From Longimicrobium sp. (GTDB lineage: Bacteria; Gemmatimonadota; Gemmatimonadetes; Longimicrobiales; Longimicrobiaceae), in NCBI GenBank assembly GCA_030446945.1, contig JAUJMI010000014.1, forward strand, positions 1-21,152: a stretch of DNA of 21,152 nt. The letters run 5' to 3'. Shown in pieces: positions 1 through 7,100 of the stretch. A program made the position numbers and the translations under genes. Every line of letters begins with the position of its first letter. Position 1 is the first letter of the stretch. The notes beneath the pieces are model-generated. The model did not search any database. It saw only the letters and a list, made by a program, of their open reading frames with translations, and was not told the DNA's origin.

Positions 1-1035
1 AGCGATCCGTTCGCCGCCACGTACCGTATCGCCCGTTCGGCGGACGTGCTCATCCAGAGCACGCCCCGCGTGGGCCTCGGTGCGGGGCTGCAGACCGGGA
101 TCAGCGCCCTGGCCAAGCTGGTGAAGGGGATGGCGCTGGGGCACCTCACCACGCAGTACGAGCGTCTGCCGGCCAACTACTCCGCCGCCGGGGCCACCCC
201 ACGTCCGCGGGACGAGGTGCGTGACACCGTGATCGCCATCCTCGAATCGGCGCGCGCGGAGCTGCAGGGCGTCTCCGATGCGGATCTCGCCCAGTTCCGC
301 TCACGGGTTCTGAATCCTACTTCGGGGACGGGGATCGATCTGCGCAACACGATCGATGCGATGCTGGCGCGGTACTACCTGTTCGACGGGCAGTACGCCA
401 ATGCCCTCGCGGCGGCGGCGCGGGTGAGTCCCACCTCGCTGTCGCTGCTCCAGTACCCGTCTCCCAGCGCCAACCCCATCTGGAGCTACGGCCTGAGCCT
501 CCGCTACGTCGGGGCGCGGAAGGAGTTCTTCACCGAGGCCCAAGCGGGCGACCAGCGTCCCAACTTCTGGGCGATCCGCAGCAACGCCACCGGGGCGGCG
601 GGGGTTCCGGATTCCGTGTTCGACTTCCGTTCCTACGGCGGCACGCGCAGCGATCCGTACCCGCTCTACCTTCCGGACGAGATGAAGCTCATCCGGGCCG
701 AGGCGCACGCGCGTAGCGGAAACCTGCCGGAGGCGCGGCGGCTGATCAACGAGGTCCGCACCCAGGGGCGGAACGCGACGACGGGCGTGTGCACCATCCC
801 GGCGGGCGCCACGGAGCCGTTGGCCGGTCTTCCGCCGCTGACCGATGCGCAGCTCGCCACGCAGGGGCGGGTGCTGGCGCAGATCCTCAAGGAGCGTCGC
901 TACGAGCTGTTCGGGCAGGGGGTGCGCTGGGAGGACCTGCGCCGCCTGCGGGCATTCACGGCGGAGCGTCCCTCGATCGAGTTCCTGCCGTTCCCGCAGT
1001 CGGAGTGCGACCGCAACCCGAACGCCGGCTGCTGA
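1..1035 (+). CDS. SusD/RagB-family outer-membrane nutrient-binding lipoprotein, C-terminal part (5' truncated by window edge)
   Basis: The reading frame is open from the first base to the TGA at 1033-1035, so the gene begins before the window and its lipoprotein signal is not visible. SusD-like proteins sit on the outer face of the outer membrane and pass glycans or peptides to a SusC-type TonB-dependent transporter. The C-terminal half shows the family pattern: the segment around 660-760 reads LYLPDEMKLIRAEAHARSGN followed by EARRLINEVR, the TPR-like helices of SusD. Near the end come ILKERRYELFGQGVRWEDLRR, the conserved 'ERR.EL..EG.R..DL.R' block, and a short tail ending in cysteine. The SusC partner would be expected upstream, outside the window. 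A strong intrinsic terminator follows 28 bases after the stop. Family call is firm; substrate is unknown. Confidence 0.9.
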   Translation, partial: SDPFAATYRIARSADVLIQSTPRVGLGAGLQTGISALAKLVKGMALGHLTTQYERLPANYSAAGATPRPRDEVRDTVIAILESARAELQGVSDADLAQFRSRVLNPTSGTGIDLRNTIDAMLARYYLFDGQYANALAAAARVSPTSLSLLQYPSPSANPIWSYGLSLRYVGARKEFFTEAQAGDQRPNFWAIRSNATGAAGVPDSVFDFRSYGGTRSDPYPLYLPDEMKLIRAEAHARSGNLPEARRLINEVRTQGRNATTGVCTIPAGATEPLAGLPPLTDAQLATQGRVLAQILKERRYELFGQGVRWEDLRRLRAFTAERPSIEFLPFPQSECDRNPNAGC

Positions 1036-1063
1036 CGAGCCGCGGCGGGTGAGGTGAAGTGAG

Positions 1064-1093
1064 GGGGGGCGCCCAATGTGGGCGCCCCCCTTT
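1064..1093 (+). terminator. Rho-independent terminator of the SusD-like gene
   Basis: A perfect 11-bp stem (GGGGGGCGCCC, 1064-1074, against 1080-1090) closes a 5-base loop AATGT and is followed by TTT at 1091-1093. It lies just after the SusD stop codon in the right orientation. The T run is short, but stem stability is very high. Confidence 0.8.
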
Positions 1094-1193
1094 GCGTCCG
1101 TGGAATCCGCGGCGACAGCCTGCCGTCGCGGGCTGCATGCATCCGTGTCCCATGCCGGTGATCAGAAGGGTGCGTGCAAAGCCCGAAGCGAAA

Positions 1194-1368
1194 GTCTCAC
1201 GCAGAGGCGCAGAGACGCAGGAGAGGAGAATCGACAAGAGAAAAGCATCACATCGAGGAACCGAAAGGCCACAGAGAACCCTTTCTGCCTTACTCCTTGT
1301 TGCCCTGCGGCTCTGTGCGAGACCCTCTCTTCACTTTCTTTTCTCTCCTGCGTTCTCTGCGTGAGACC
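1194..1368. repeat. Composite palindromic repeat: CACAGAG-type element nested in CACGCAGAG-type arms
   Basis: Outer arms TCTCACGCAGAGGCGCAGAG (from 1195) and the complementary CTCCTGCGTTCTCTGCGTGA (ending about 1364) form a long inverted repeat. Between them, about 1232-1323, lies a second inverted repeat of the CACAGAG type (CCACAGAGAACC ... GGCTCTGTGCGAGA) that resembles the elements at 6283, 12545 and 13467. The inner element starts with CGACAAGAGAAAAGCATCAC, close to the starts of the 12545 and 13467 copies. The arrangement looks like one repeat family inserted into another. Confidence 0.8.
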
Positions 1369-1529
1369 AGCCGTCCAGAAGGGATAGGTTTCCTGTAGAT
1401 GCTGTCAAACGCCTGCGGATGAACCCCCGGCCGGAGATTCGTGAAGGCGGCTGAAGCAGCTTCGGGGCGACACGCGGGTCTGCCCCCGCCAGCGGTGCAG
1501 CTGGCAGCGGTCGAGGCTGGGGAGAGGGC

Positions 1530-1558
1530 GGGCGCGATGGATCACGCCCCTACGATGG
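1530..1558 (-). repeat. CGTAGGGGCG short palindromic repeat, copy 1
   Basis: Read on the minus strand this 29-base stretch matches 11596-11624 on the plus strand at 27 positions. It contains CGTAGGGGCGTGATCCATCG and ends in CGCCC. The two differences from the other copy lie in or near the small stem-loop GGGCGCGAT/ATCGCGCCC. It is followed at 1562-1570 by CGTAGGGGC, which can pair with 1546-1554 around a 7-base loop. The repeat is a short dispersed hairpin of REP-like character; its function is unknown. Confidence 0.7.
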
Positions 1559-1609
1559 ATCCGTAGGGGCCTAGACCGGCTGTTTACTGTCGGGGCCGCG
1601 AGTGGCGGG

Positions 1610-2176
1610 TCACCGGGTGCGGAGCGAGAGGCCGACGGTGGTGGGGCCGCCGGGGTGCACGCTGACGCGGGCGGCGGCGGGGGGCTGGAACTCCTGCCAC
1701 TCCTCTCGGGCCAGCGCCCACCCCAGCGCCCCGCCGATGGCGCCCCCCAGCACCGCCCCGCTCGCCGCGGCGAGGGCGGTGGTGCCGGGGAGCTCCCAGC
1801 GGTCGCCCGCCTCGGCGTTGGCGATGATGGGGCCGCCCACCAGCCCCGCCGCGCCCAGGGAGAAGGCGCCCATGCGGGCGCCGCGCCAGGCGGTGTGCTC
1901 GCGGCGCACCCCAAGGCTGCGCGCCAGCCCGCGCACGTCGGCGAAGGGGATCGTCCGCTCCACGCCGGTGCCGCGCTGGCGCACGGTCATCCCGTTCCAC
2001 TCATATGCGGTCAGCACGCCCGTGAACGGACCCTCCCCCTGGTCCGGCGTGACGACGCGCACCGTGTCGCCCACCCCCAGCGTGCGGATGCGGCTCTCCT
2101 GCGCTCGGGCCGCGCCCGGAGCGGCGGCCAGGAGGAGGAGGACTGCCAGAAGGCGGTACGATGTTTTGTTGGTCAT
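1610..2176 (-). CDS. Secreted protein with a C-terminal glycine-zipper segment, function unknown
   Basis: The protein is 188 residues if it starts at the ATG at 2174-2176. That start was chosen because it gives a clean Sec signal peptide (MTNKTSYRLLAVLLLLAAAP, cleavage likely after GAARA, about residue 25); the open frame continues further upstream but without a plausible N-terminus. The mature part begins with a small beta-rich stretch (GVGDTVRVVTPDQGEGPFTG, then TAYEWNGMTVRQ). It ends with a hydrophobic glycine-rich region, GAVLGGAIGGALGWALA, of the glycine-zipper type found in envelope-associated proteins. It is probably periplasmic or membrane-attached. No specific family is recognised. 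Convergent with the SusD gene. Confidence 0.7.
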   Translation of the reverse strand: MTNKTSYRLLAVLLLLAAAPGAARAQESRIRTLGVGDTVRVVTPDQGEGPFTGVLTAYEWNGMTVRQRGTGVERTIPFADVRGLARSLGVRREHTAWRGARMGAFSLGAAGLVGGPIIANAEAGDRWELPGTTALAAASGAVLGGAIGGALGWALAREEWQEFQPPAAARVSVHPGGPTTVGLSLRTR

Positions 2177-2492
2177 TGGGAGAGCAGCGGGTTGCGGGGC
2201 GTGCAAACCTGAATGGTGGCGCACGAACCGAGCCTCGGCAAGGGCAGCGCTCTCGCCGCCTACCTCCCCGGGCGGTGCCGGACCCCGCTCCCGTAGTGCG
2301 GGGGCGCCCAGGGGCGCGCATACCCGCTCCACACCAGCATCACCACCTCGCTGCTGGGTGGCGGGCTGGCCCCGTACTACGGCCACTCGGGGGAGCGCTT
2401 TCCCGCGTCGTTCCTGCTGCCGCAGGAATCATCCCGAGGGGGCGCCCACGCACCGCTCCGCGCCTGGCCGCGAGCGCGAGTAGCGCTCGGGC
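2177..2492. other. Intergenic region, possible plus-strand gene remnant, otherwise no content seen
   Basis: About 316 bases between two minus-strand genes. One plus-strand frame after a TAG near 2298 translates to a protein-like stretch, including YPLHTSITTSLLGGGLAPYY then GHSGERFPASFLLPQE at roughly 2320-2420. It has no visible start codon, and the translation becomes low-complexity afterwards. I regard it as possible debris of a former gene, not as a gene. The rest shows no RNA gene or recognised site. Confidence 0.35.
2471..2489 (-). terminator. Hairpin 3' of the membrane protein gene (weak terminator candidate)
   Basis: CGAGCGC (2471-2477) and GCGCTCG (2483-2489) form a perfect 7-bp stem with a 5-base loop, three bases past the stop codon of the minus-strand gene ending at 2493. 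There is no T run after it, so termination is a guess; it could equally protect the 3' end. Confidence 0.35.
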
Positions 2493-3563
2493 TCACCCAA
2501 GTGCATGGGCGAACGCGTTCAGCGGACCTCCCGCCAGCACCGGTCCGAGCAGCGCCAGAAGCGATGTGACCTGAGAGGCGACCGAAGTACCAAGACCGTT
2601 GTTGTGCAGCCATTGACCCTGTGCCGCCGGTCCCTCCAGCGGAAGCGCGGACCGTGCCAGTGCCATCCCCCTCTCGCGCAGGATCAGCGCAGCGGGGAGG
2701 TATGCCGCCGCCAGGAATAGGGAGAAGAAGGTTCCGGTCGGGACTATCGCCGACGCCGTGACGGCCGCAGCCTGGTTCTCGTTCAGCTTCGTCAGCGACA
2801 GTGCCCAATGGTAAAGCGAGTCCACCTCCACGACACCGGCCACGAGCACCGCCGCCCCCGCGAACAGCACGGACTGGAGCCTCCTGCTCTGGACGTTGAG
2901 TGAAGCCGCGAGTTGCTGGAGGTCTTCAGCGGCCGAAACACCTGCCCCCGGGGCGCCGCGAGGGATGTCCAACAGGCATGCGCAGGCGCCTGCCACCACG
3001 AGAAACGCCGCGGTCAGCGTAACGGCCCAGAGAACCGCCACCGTCTCCATCGCGTTCGGAATTACCTTCTCCAGGATCTGCGACGTCACGTAACGGCTTT
3101 TCCCCAAAGGACCGGCACCGGCGAGAGTCAGCGCCGCGAGGATGAGCAATCCGGCTCCGAACTGTGTAAGGGTCCCGGCGACCGACCCGTTCGCGGCGTA
3201 GTCGCGGAGCGAGCGAAAGATCGAAACTGTGAGTACGACGGCGGCAGCCGCGGTCACTACCAGGAAGAGGATCGCGGAGCTCCCCCAGAGCAGGCTCGCG
3301 AGATCGGCCACACCATGTGTGCGCGGCGTCTTGGGGCTGTCGATCGATGCTGCCCAATCTTTCGAGTAAGGCTTTACCCGTACGTAGACGAACAGCGTGA
3401 TCCCCAGCAGCGCCCAGATCGCCACCATCGGCGACAGCCACGCGGAGCGTCGGACCCACGCCCGCAGCCCGCTCGTCTGGCGGCGGGCCGCGCTGGGGGT
3501 GGAATTCGGACCGGCTTCTAAGCGGGCGGGCGCAGGCGGAGAGAGTCGCGGTTTCTCGTCCAT
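2493..3563 (-). CDS. Polytopic membrane protein, unrecognised
   Basis: A 356-residue protein starting at the ATG at 3561-3563. The first 40 residues are charged and proline-rich and presumably cytoplasmic. Six or seven hydrophobic segments follow, for example around MVAIWALLGITLFVYVRV, SSAILFLVVTAAAAVVLTVS, TQFGAGLLILAALTLAG, VLWAVTLTAAFLVVAGACAC, SVLFAGAAVLVAGVV, TGTFFSLFLAAAYLPAALIL and a weaker C-terminal one. No catalytic or transport motif is recognised. It stands alone: 223 bases separate it from the upstream PdeM gene and about 316 from the next gene. The codon pattern fits a real gene, but function cannot be assigned. Confidence 0.7.
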   Translation of the reverse strand: MDEKPRLSPPAPARLEAGPNSTPSAARRQTSGLRAWVRRSAWLSPMVAIWALLGITLFVYVRVKPYSKDWAASIDSPKTPRTHGVADLASLLWGSSAILFLVVTAAAAVVLTVSIFRSLRDYAANGSVAGTLTQFGAGLLILAALTLAGAGPLGKSRYVTSQILEKVIPNAMETVAVLWAVTLTAAFLVVAGACACLLDIPRGAPGAGVSAAEDLQQLAASLNVQSRRLQSVLFAGAAVLVAGVVEVDSLYHWALSLTKLNENQAAAVTASAIVPTGTFFSLFLAAAYLPAALILRERGMALARSALPLEGPAAQGQWLHNNGLGTSVASQVTSLLALLGPVLAGGPLNAFAHALG

Positions 3564-3740
3564 GTGGATCGCAGAGGGTTAAGGGGGGTCCTGCGGATCT
3601 GCCGGCTTTCGCGGACGTCGCCGTCGTACGGGGCCGGCTCGTCCGCAGACCGGCCGCGCGGGCAACCGGCCGTGGGGTGACGCAAGTGATTAGAGCGACA
3701 CGGGGGTGAGAAATCCCCGCGCTCGGCTGTTTCTCCACGC

Positions 3741-3752
3741 GCGAAATTTCGC
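3741..3752. other. Perfect 12-base palindrome in the PdeM 3' region
   Basis: GCGAAATTTCGC is an exact palindrome with an AT-rich centre, 34 bases past the PdeM stop and about 180 bases upstream of the next minus-strand start. It could be an operator half-pair or chance. The rest of the spacer 3564-3786 shows no gene. Confidence 0.25.
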
Positions 3753-3786
3753 CGGTTTGATCGAACGGGACCTGACGCGGGGCTCG

Positions 3787-4434
3787 CTACCCCGCGCGCA
3801 GCACCTCGTCGCCCGCCACCACGAATACGCGGTCGCCGGGGAGCGGGGCCACGGTGGCGGCGCCGGTGAAGGCGCCGAACGCGGGCAGGATGCCCACCGC
3901 GGCGCCGAAGTGGAAGCAGGGGAGGCGCTCCTTCGTCCGGGCGGGACCGCGCAGGACGGCGGCGGGGTGCACGTGGCCGGCCAGCACGTACCCGCGCGCG
4001 TCGGGCTCCGGGTGGTGCGCGTAGACGAACGGCGCGGTCGCGAGCGGCGGGTCCGCCACGCGGAAGCCGAGGTCCGGCGGGGGATCGCCGGCGCCACGAT
4101 CGTGGTTGCCGCGCACCAGCTTCAGCCGCAAGGCCGGGTGCCGCGCCCTCCACCCGCGCACCTCCGCCAGCACCGCGGCGGACTTCCCCTGGCGCGCGTG
4201 AAAGAGGTCGCCCAGGAAGACGATCTCCTGCGCGGCGGTGCGCTCCAGCGCCGCGTCGAGCCGCGTCAGCCCCTCGGCCGTGGTCCCGCCCGGCACCGCG
4301 ATGCCGGCGGCGCGAAAGGTGGCCGCCTTCCCCCAGTGCGCATCCGCCACCAGCAGCTCCCCCGTCGCGGGCCGGAAGAGCGCGCGCTCCGGCAGCAGCA
4401 CGACGCGCTCACCCGCGACCTCCGTCTCTACCAC
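3787..4434 (-). CDS. pdeM: Ligase-associated DNA damage response phosphoesterase/endonuclease PdeM
   Basis: A 215-residue calcineurin-like metallophosphoesterase. It is the small nuclease of the cluster that usually also holds an Lhr-core helicase, an ATP-dependent ligase and a beta-CASP exonuclease. Metal-binding blocks are in order: D31-x-H33 in LLVADAHWGKAATF, GDLFHA at 75-80, GNHD at 109-112 and AGHVHP at 152-157; H140-H141 is a further candidate ligand pair. The LLPERALF start and the KAATFRAAGI stretch are typical of this family. The GTG at 4432-4434 was chosen because it puts the first beta strand (VVLLPERALF) near the N-terminus. It lies two bases beyond the stop codon of the kinase gene (4437-4439), so translation is probably coupled. 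The other three members of the set are all in this window on the same strand. Confidence 0.9.
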   Translation of the reverse strand: MVETEVAGERVVLLPERALFRPATGELLVADAHWGKAATFRAAGIAVPGGTTAEGLTRLDAALERTAAQEIVFLGDLFHARQGKSAAVLAEVRGWRARHPALRLKLVRGNHDRGAGDPPPDLGFRVADPPLATAPFVYAHHPEPDARGYVLAGHVHPAAVLRGPARTKERLPCFHFGAAVGILPAFGAFTGAATVAPLPGDRVFVVAGDEVLRAG

Positions 4435-4436
4435 GC

Positions 4437-6239
4437 TCAGTATGTCTGGGGCTGGAAAGTGATCGGCATCTGCACGCGCACCCGGACTGCACGGTCGTTC
4501 ACGATGCCCGGGGTGAACCGCATCCGCTTGACCACTCTGACGGCCGCGGTGGAGAACTCCTGGTTGGCGCTCTCCAGCACCTCCACGCTCGCCGGATCCA
4601 CCGATCCGTCCTCCACGACGACGAAACCCAGCAGCACGGTTCCCCCGACCCCCGCATCCCGCAGGAGCGGAGGATAGGCACGCTCGAGAGACCGCTGGAC
4701 GACTGCGGCGTTGTTCAGCCGCGGCACCTCGTCGAGACCCTCGATGGCGTAGGTCCCGCCGTCGCCCGCCGGCGGAGGGAAGCGGGTCGGCCTGATGACC
4801 TCGTCCGGGAAATCGACCTGACCCGGGCGTCCGCTTACCGCATCCGCGGTCAGGCCGGCGGCGACGGTCAGGAGGAGCATAACGCCGGCGAGCTGGCTCC
4901 AGTTGCGCGGGCTGCTCCGCGGCTGCAGCGCCGCCAGCGCGGCCACGAGCGCCAGGATCCCGGCGAAGAGCTGCCCCAGCCCCAGCGGCATCATCGCCAG
5001 CAGGAGGAGGGGAAAGACCCAGACCGCCGGATCCGCGACGGAGCTCTGCACCGCCGCCAGCGCGCGTGCGGGGAGCGGCGGCGCGGGGGGAGCCGGCCTG
5101 CGCGGACGCGGCGCGGGCGTGGGTGTGGCCGTCGGCATCGGGGCCGGCGCAGGGCGCGGCATGCGCGCACCCACGCGGCTCGCCGCCTCGGCCGTGGCGG
5201 GGAAGGGGTCGCGGCCGCGCAGCAGGCGGGCGCGCTCGCACCAGGGGCAGATCCCCAGGTGCGCGCCGAAGCGGTGCTGCGGGTTCAGGTCGCAACGGCG
5301 CAGCTCCCCCTCGGCCTCGCGCAGCGCGGCGCGCCAGGTGTCCGCGGCGGGGCGGGCGGCGGGGTCCTGATGCCCGTCCACGAAGCAGCGCACGAACAGC
5401 TCGCGGACCGCCGGGTAGAGGACCTCGAAGGGGAGCGCCAGCCGCGGCGGAGTGGCCGTGCGCCCGGGGCGGCTGCTGCCGTAGGGGAACATCCCCGCGC
5501 GCAGGCGCTCCTCCAGCGGCTCCGGCTCCGCGCCGCCTTCCATGCGCACGGCGAAGGGGTGCGTCCCCTCCATCAGCAGGAGGAAGAGGAGGACGGCCAG
5601 GCCGAAGCGGTCGTGCTCCGGCGTGCGGTCCACCGCGCCGAAGGGGACGCCCTGGAGCTCGGGCGCGGTGAACTCGGGCCGGCCCACGCGCGAGCGGTAC
5701 ACGGCACCGGTAGCGGGGTCGGGGACCTGGAAGCCGTCCGTGTCCACCAGCGTGACGGCGCCGTCGAGGGCCACCAGGATGTTGGACTCGTTGACGTCGC
5801 CGACCACGTAGCCGCGCTCGTGCAGCGCGGCGAAGGCGGCGGCGAGGTTGCCCCCCGCGCGGTGCAGCAGCCCGTAGTGGAAGAGCGGCGCCCGGGTGCG
5901 GCGCGTCACCGGGTTGTAGAACTCGAAGATGCGCGGCCCCTCGGCGCGCGGCATCAGGAACCCGACGGGCCGGCCCTCCTCGTCCACCACCCCCTCCTGC
6001 GGCCATGCGAGCCGCACCGCGCCCTCCGGATCGGGCCCCAGCAGCGGCGGCGCGGCGATCATGCGCGCGATCTTGCGCGCGCGCTCGGGTGTCGGCTGGC
6101 GGAAGACCTTGACCACCCGCTCCGCATCGCCCGGCAGGGCAAAGACGCGCGCCTCTCCGCCGGCGCCCAGCTCCAGCAACGGATCCAGCCGCAGCGAGAC
6201 GCCGCGGGCGCGCAGCAAAGGGAGGTGAGGATCGGTCAT
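4437..6239 (-). CDS. YegI-like protein kinase fused to membrane segments and a TonB C-terminal domain
   Basis: A 600-residue fusion. Residues 1 to about 300 are a protein kinase fold of the YegI/TerY-P type: glycine loop GAGGEARVF (25-33), K44 in VVKVF, catalytic loop VVGDVNESNILV (D148, N153), metal-binding VDTDGFQ (D166-D168) and an APE-like FTAPEL. The HRD arginine position is glycine, as is common in this branch. Next comes a C...H...CPWC stretch (CDLNPQHRFG, then GICPWC) that may bind zinc, followed by a proline-rich linker. Two hydrophobic stretches follow (about 395-435 and 445-465). The last 90 residues resemble a TonB C-terminal domain: PPLLRDAGVGGTVLLGFVV, then VRVVKRMRFTPGIVN. VWA and PP2C genes lie upstream, completing a triad; PdeM follows after 2 bases. 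The kinase side presumably faces the cytoplasm and the TonB side the periplasm. Kinase activity itself is inferred. Confidence 0.85.
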   Translation of the reverse strand: MTDPHLPLLRARGVSLRLDPLLELGAGGEARVFALPGDAERVVKVFRQPTPERARKIARMIAAPPLLGPDPEGAVRLAWPQEGVVDEEGRPVGFLMPRAEGPRIFEFYNPVTRRTRAPLFHYGLLHRAGGNLAAAFAALHERGYVVGDVNESNILVALDGAVTLVDTDGFQVPDPATGAVYRSRVGRPEFTAPELQGVPFGAVDRTPEHDRFGLAVLLFLLLMEGTHPFAVRMEGGAEPEPLEERLRAGMFPYGSSRPGRTATPPRLALPFEVLYPAVRELFVRCFVDGHQDPAARPAADTWRAALREAEGELRRCDLNPQHRFGAHLGICPWCERARLLRGRDPFPATAEAASRVGARMPRPAPAPMPTATPTPAPRPRRPAPPAPPLPARALAAVQSSVADPAVWVFPLLLLAMMPLGLGQLFAGILALVAALAALQPRSSPRNWSQLAGVMLLLTVAAGLTADAVSGRPGQVDFPDEVIRPTRFPPPAGDGGTYAIEGLDEVPRLNNAAVVQRSLERAYPPLLRDAGVGGTVLLGFVVVEDGSVDPASVEVLESANQEFSTAAVRVVKRMRFTPGIVNDRAVRVRVQMPITFQPQTY

Positions 6240-6282
6240 ACCGGTTCCATGAGATTCGTTTGCGAGCGGCCGAACGGCATTT

Positions 6283-6357
6283 CACACAGAGGGAACTGCA
6301 AGCCACGGAGGAACCTCTTTCGCCGTTCTCTCGGTGCCTCTGTGTCTCTGTGCGAGG
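6283..6357. repeat. CACAGAG-type palindromic repeat between PP2C and kinase genes
   Basis: CACACAGAGGGAAC at the left pairs imperfectly with GTTCTCTCGGTGCCTCTGTG near the right, and GTCTCTGTGCGAGG closes the element. It begins 11 bases past the stop codon of the minus-strand PP2C gene and occupies most of the 129-base gap before the kinase start. It belongs to the same family as the copies at 1232, 12545 and 13467. It could fold in the mRNA and lower kinase expression relative to PP2C. Confidence 0.75.
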
Positions 6358-6368
6358 CCAGCCGTTCT

Positions 6369-7100
6369 TCAGGTGGCTCCGATCCGTGCCGCGATCACCA
6401 GCGTCAGGTCGTCGTCCGCCCGGGCGCTGACGCGCGGGCCGGCGAGGAAGGCGGCCAGCTCTTCCTCGCCCGCCTTCAGGTCGTCGGTCTCGCCTGCGAA
6501 GCGGAAGAGCGGCGCGAAGAAGGGCACGTGCGGCGCGTGGTCCGGGCGGCGGAGCGCCAGGCCCTGCAAGCCGTCGCTGAACGCCGCCAGGTGCAGCGGG
6601 GTGCCGCTCCACGAGCTCCGCTGCACCGCGTCCAGCGCACCCGGCGAGGTGAGGAAGACCGTCTCGTTCACGAACTCGCCCGCCATCGGCACCGTGACCG
6701 AGTGCATCCCGTCGGCGCCCTCCACCACCAGCGCCCCGTCGCCGACCTGCGCCGCGGACACACCGCCCGCCCCGGCGAGGGCGAGGATCAGGGTGGTCGC
6801 CAGCTCGCGCGGAGGGGCGTTGCGGCGCGCCGCCTCCAGCTCGACGGCGGCCAGGGCGGCGGCGAACGCGCGGTCCAGCGCCGGACCCGCGTCGCCCCTC
6901 TCGCCCAGCGCGTCGATGGCGGCACGGGCGGCGGCGGCGGCGCCCACGGCGGCGTGCGGGGCCGATCCGGCGCCGTCTGCCACCGCCAGCGCCACCGAGC
7001 CGCAGGGTAGAACGCGCCAGGCATGCGCATCCTGGCACGGCGTACCCTCGCGCAGGTGGCGGGTGCCGCGCACCGACGCCCCCAGCACGCGCCAGGTCAC
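6369..7100 (-). CDS. PP2C-family serine/threonine phosphatase (YegK/TerY-P type)
   Basis: A 243-residue PP2C phosphatase that would remove phosphates added by the neighbouring kinase. Motifs in order are PCQDAHAW (21-28), the metal-binding AVADGAGSA (39-47), a central QVGDGALVV, a SDGLQG block and the C-terminal DDDLTLVIAAR. The GTG at 7098-7100 was chosen since it overlaps the TGA of the VWA gene (GTGA, 4 bases) and places the fold at the N-terminus; the frame runs open further upstream only as an overlap with VWA coding sequence. Length is typical for compact PP2C proteins in VWA/PP2C/kinase triads. The kinase follows after a 129-base gap that holds a palindromic repeat. Confidence 0.88.
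   Translation of the reverse strand: MTWRVLGASVRGTRHLREGTPCQDAHAWRVLPCGSVALAVADGAGSAPHAAVGAAAAARAAIDALGERGDAGPALDRAFAAALAAVELEAARRNAPPRELATTLILALAGAGGVSAAQVGDGALVVEGADGMHSVTVPMAGEFVNETVFLTSPGALDAVQRSSWSGTPLHLAAFSDGLQGLALRRPDHAPHVPFFAPLFRFAGETDDLKAGEEELAAFLAGPRVSARADDDLTLVIAARIGAT

Larger units (their letters stand above)
1094..1609. other. Gene-free intergenic region between convergent genes, rich in repeats
   Basis: About 515 bases with no convincing coding sequence. Short open frames here run through the repeats and show no codon-use signal. The region holds a nested palindromic element (1194-1368), a roughly 160-base stretch without recognised content (1380-1529), and a copy of the CGTAGGGGCG repeat (1530-1558) followed by a further partial hairpin to 1570. 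It separates the plus-strand SusD gene from a convergent minus-strand gene, so both transcripts would end here. Confidence 0.7.

Noticed and set aside
5259..7010. Plus-strand open frame of 583 codons opposite the kinase and PP2C genes
   Set aside because: Antisense shadow; the kinase and PP2C motifs on the minus strand are complete and explain the region.
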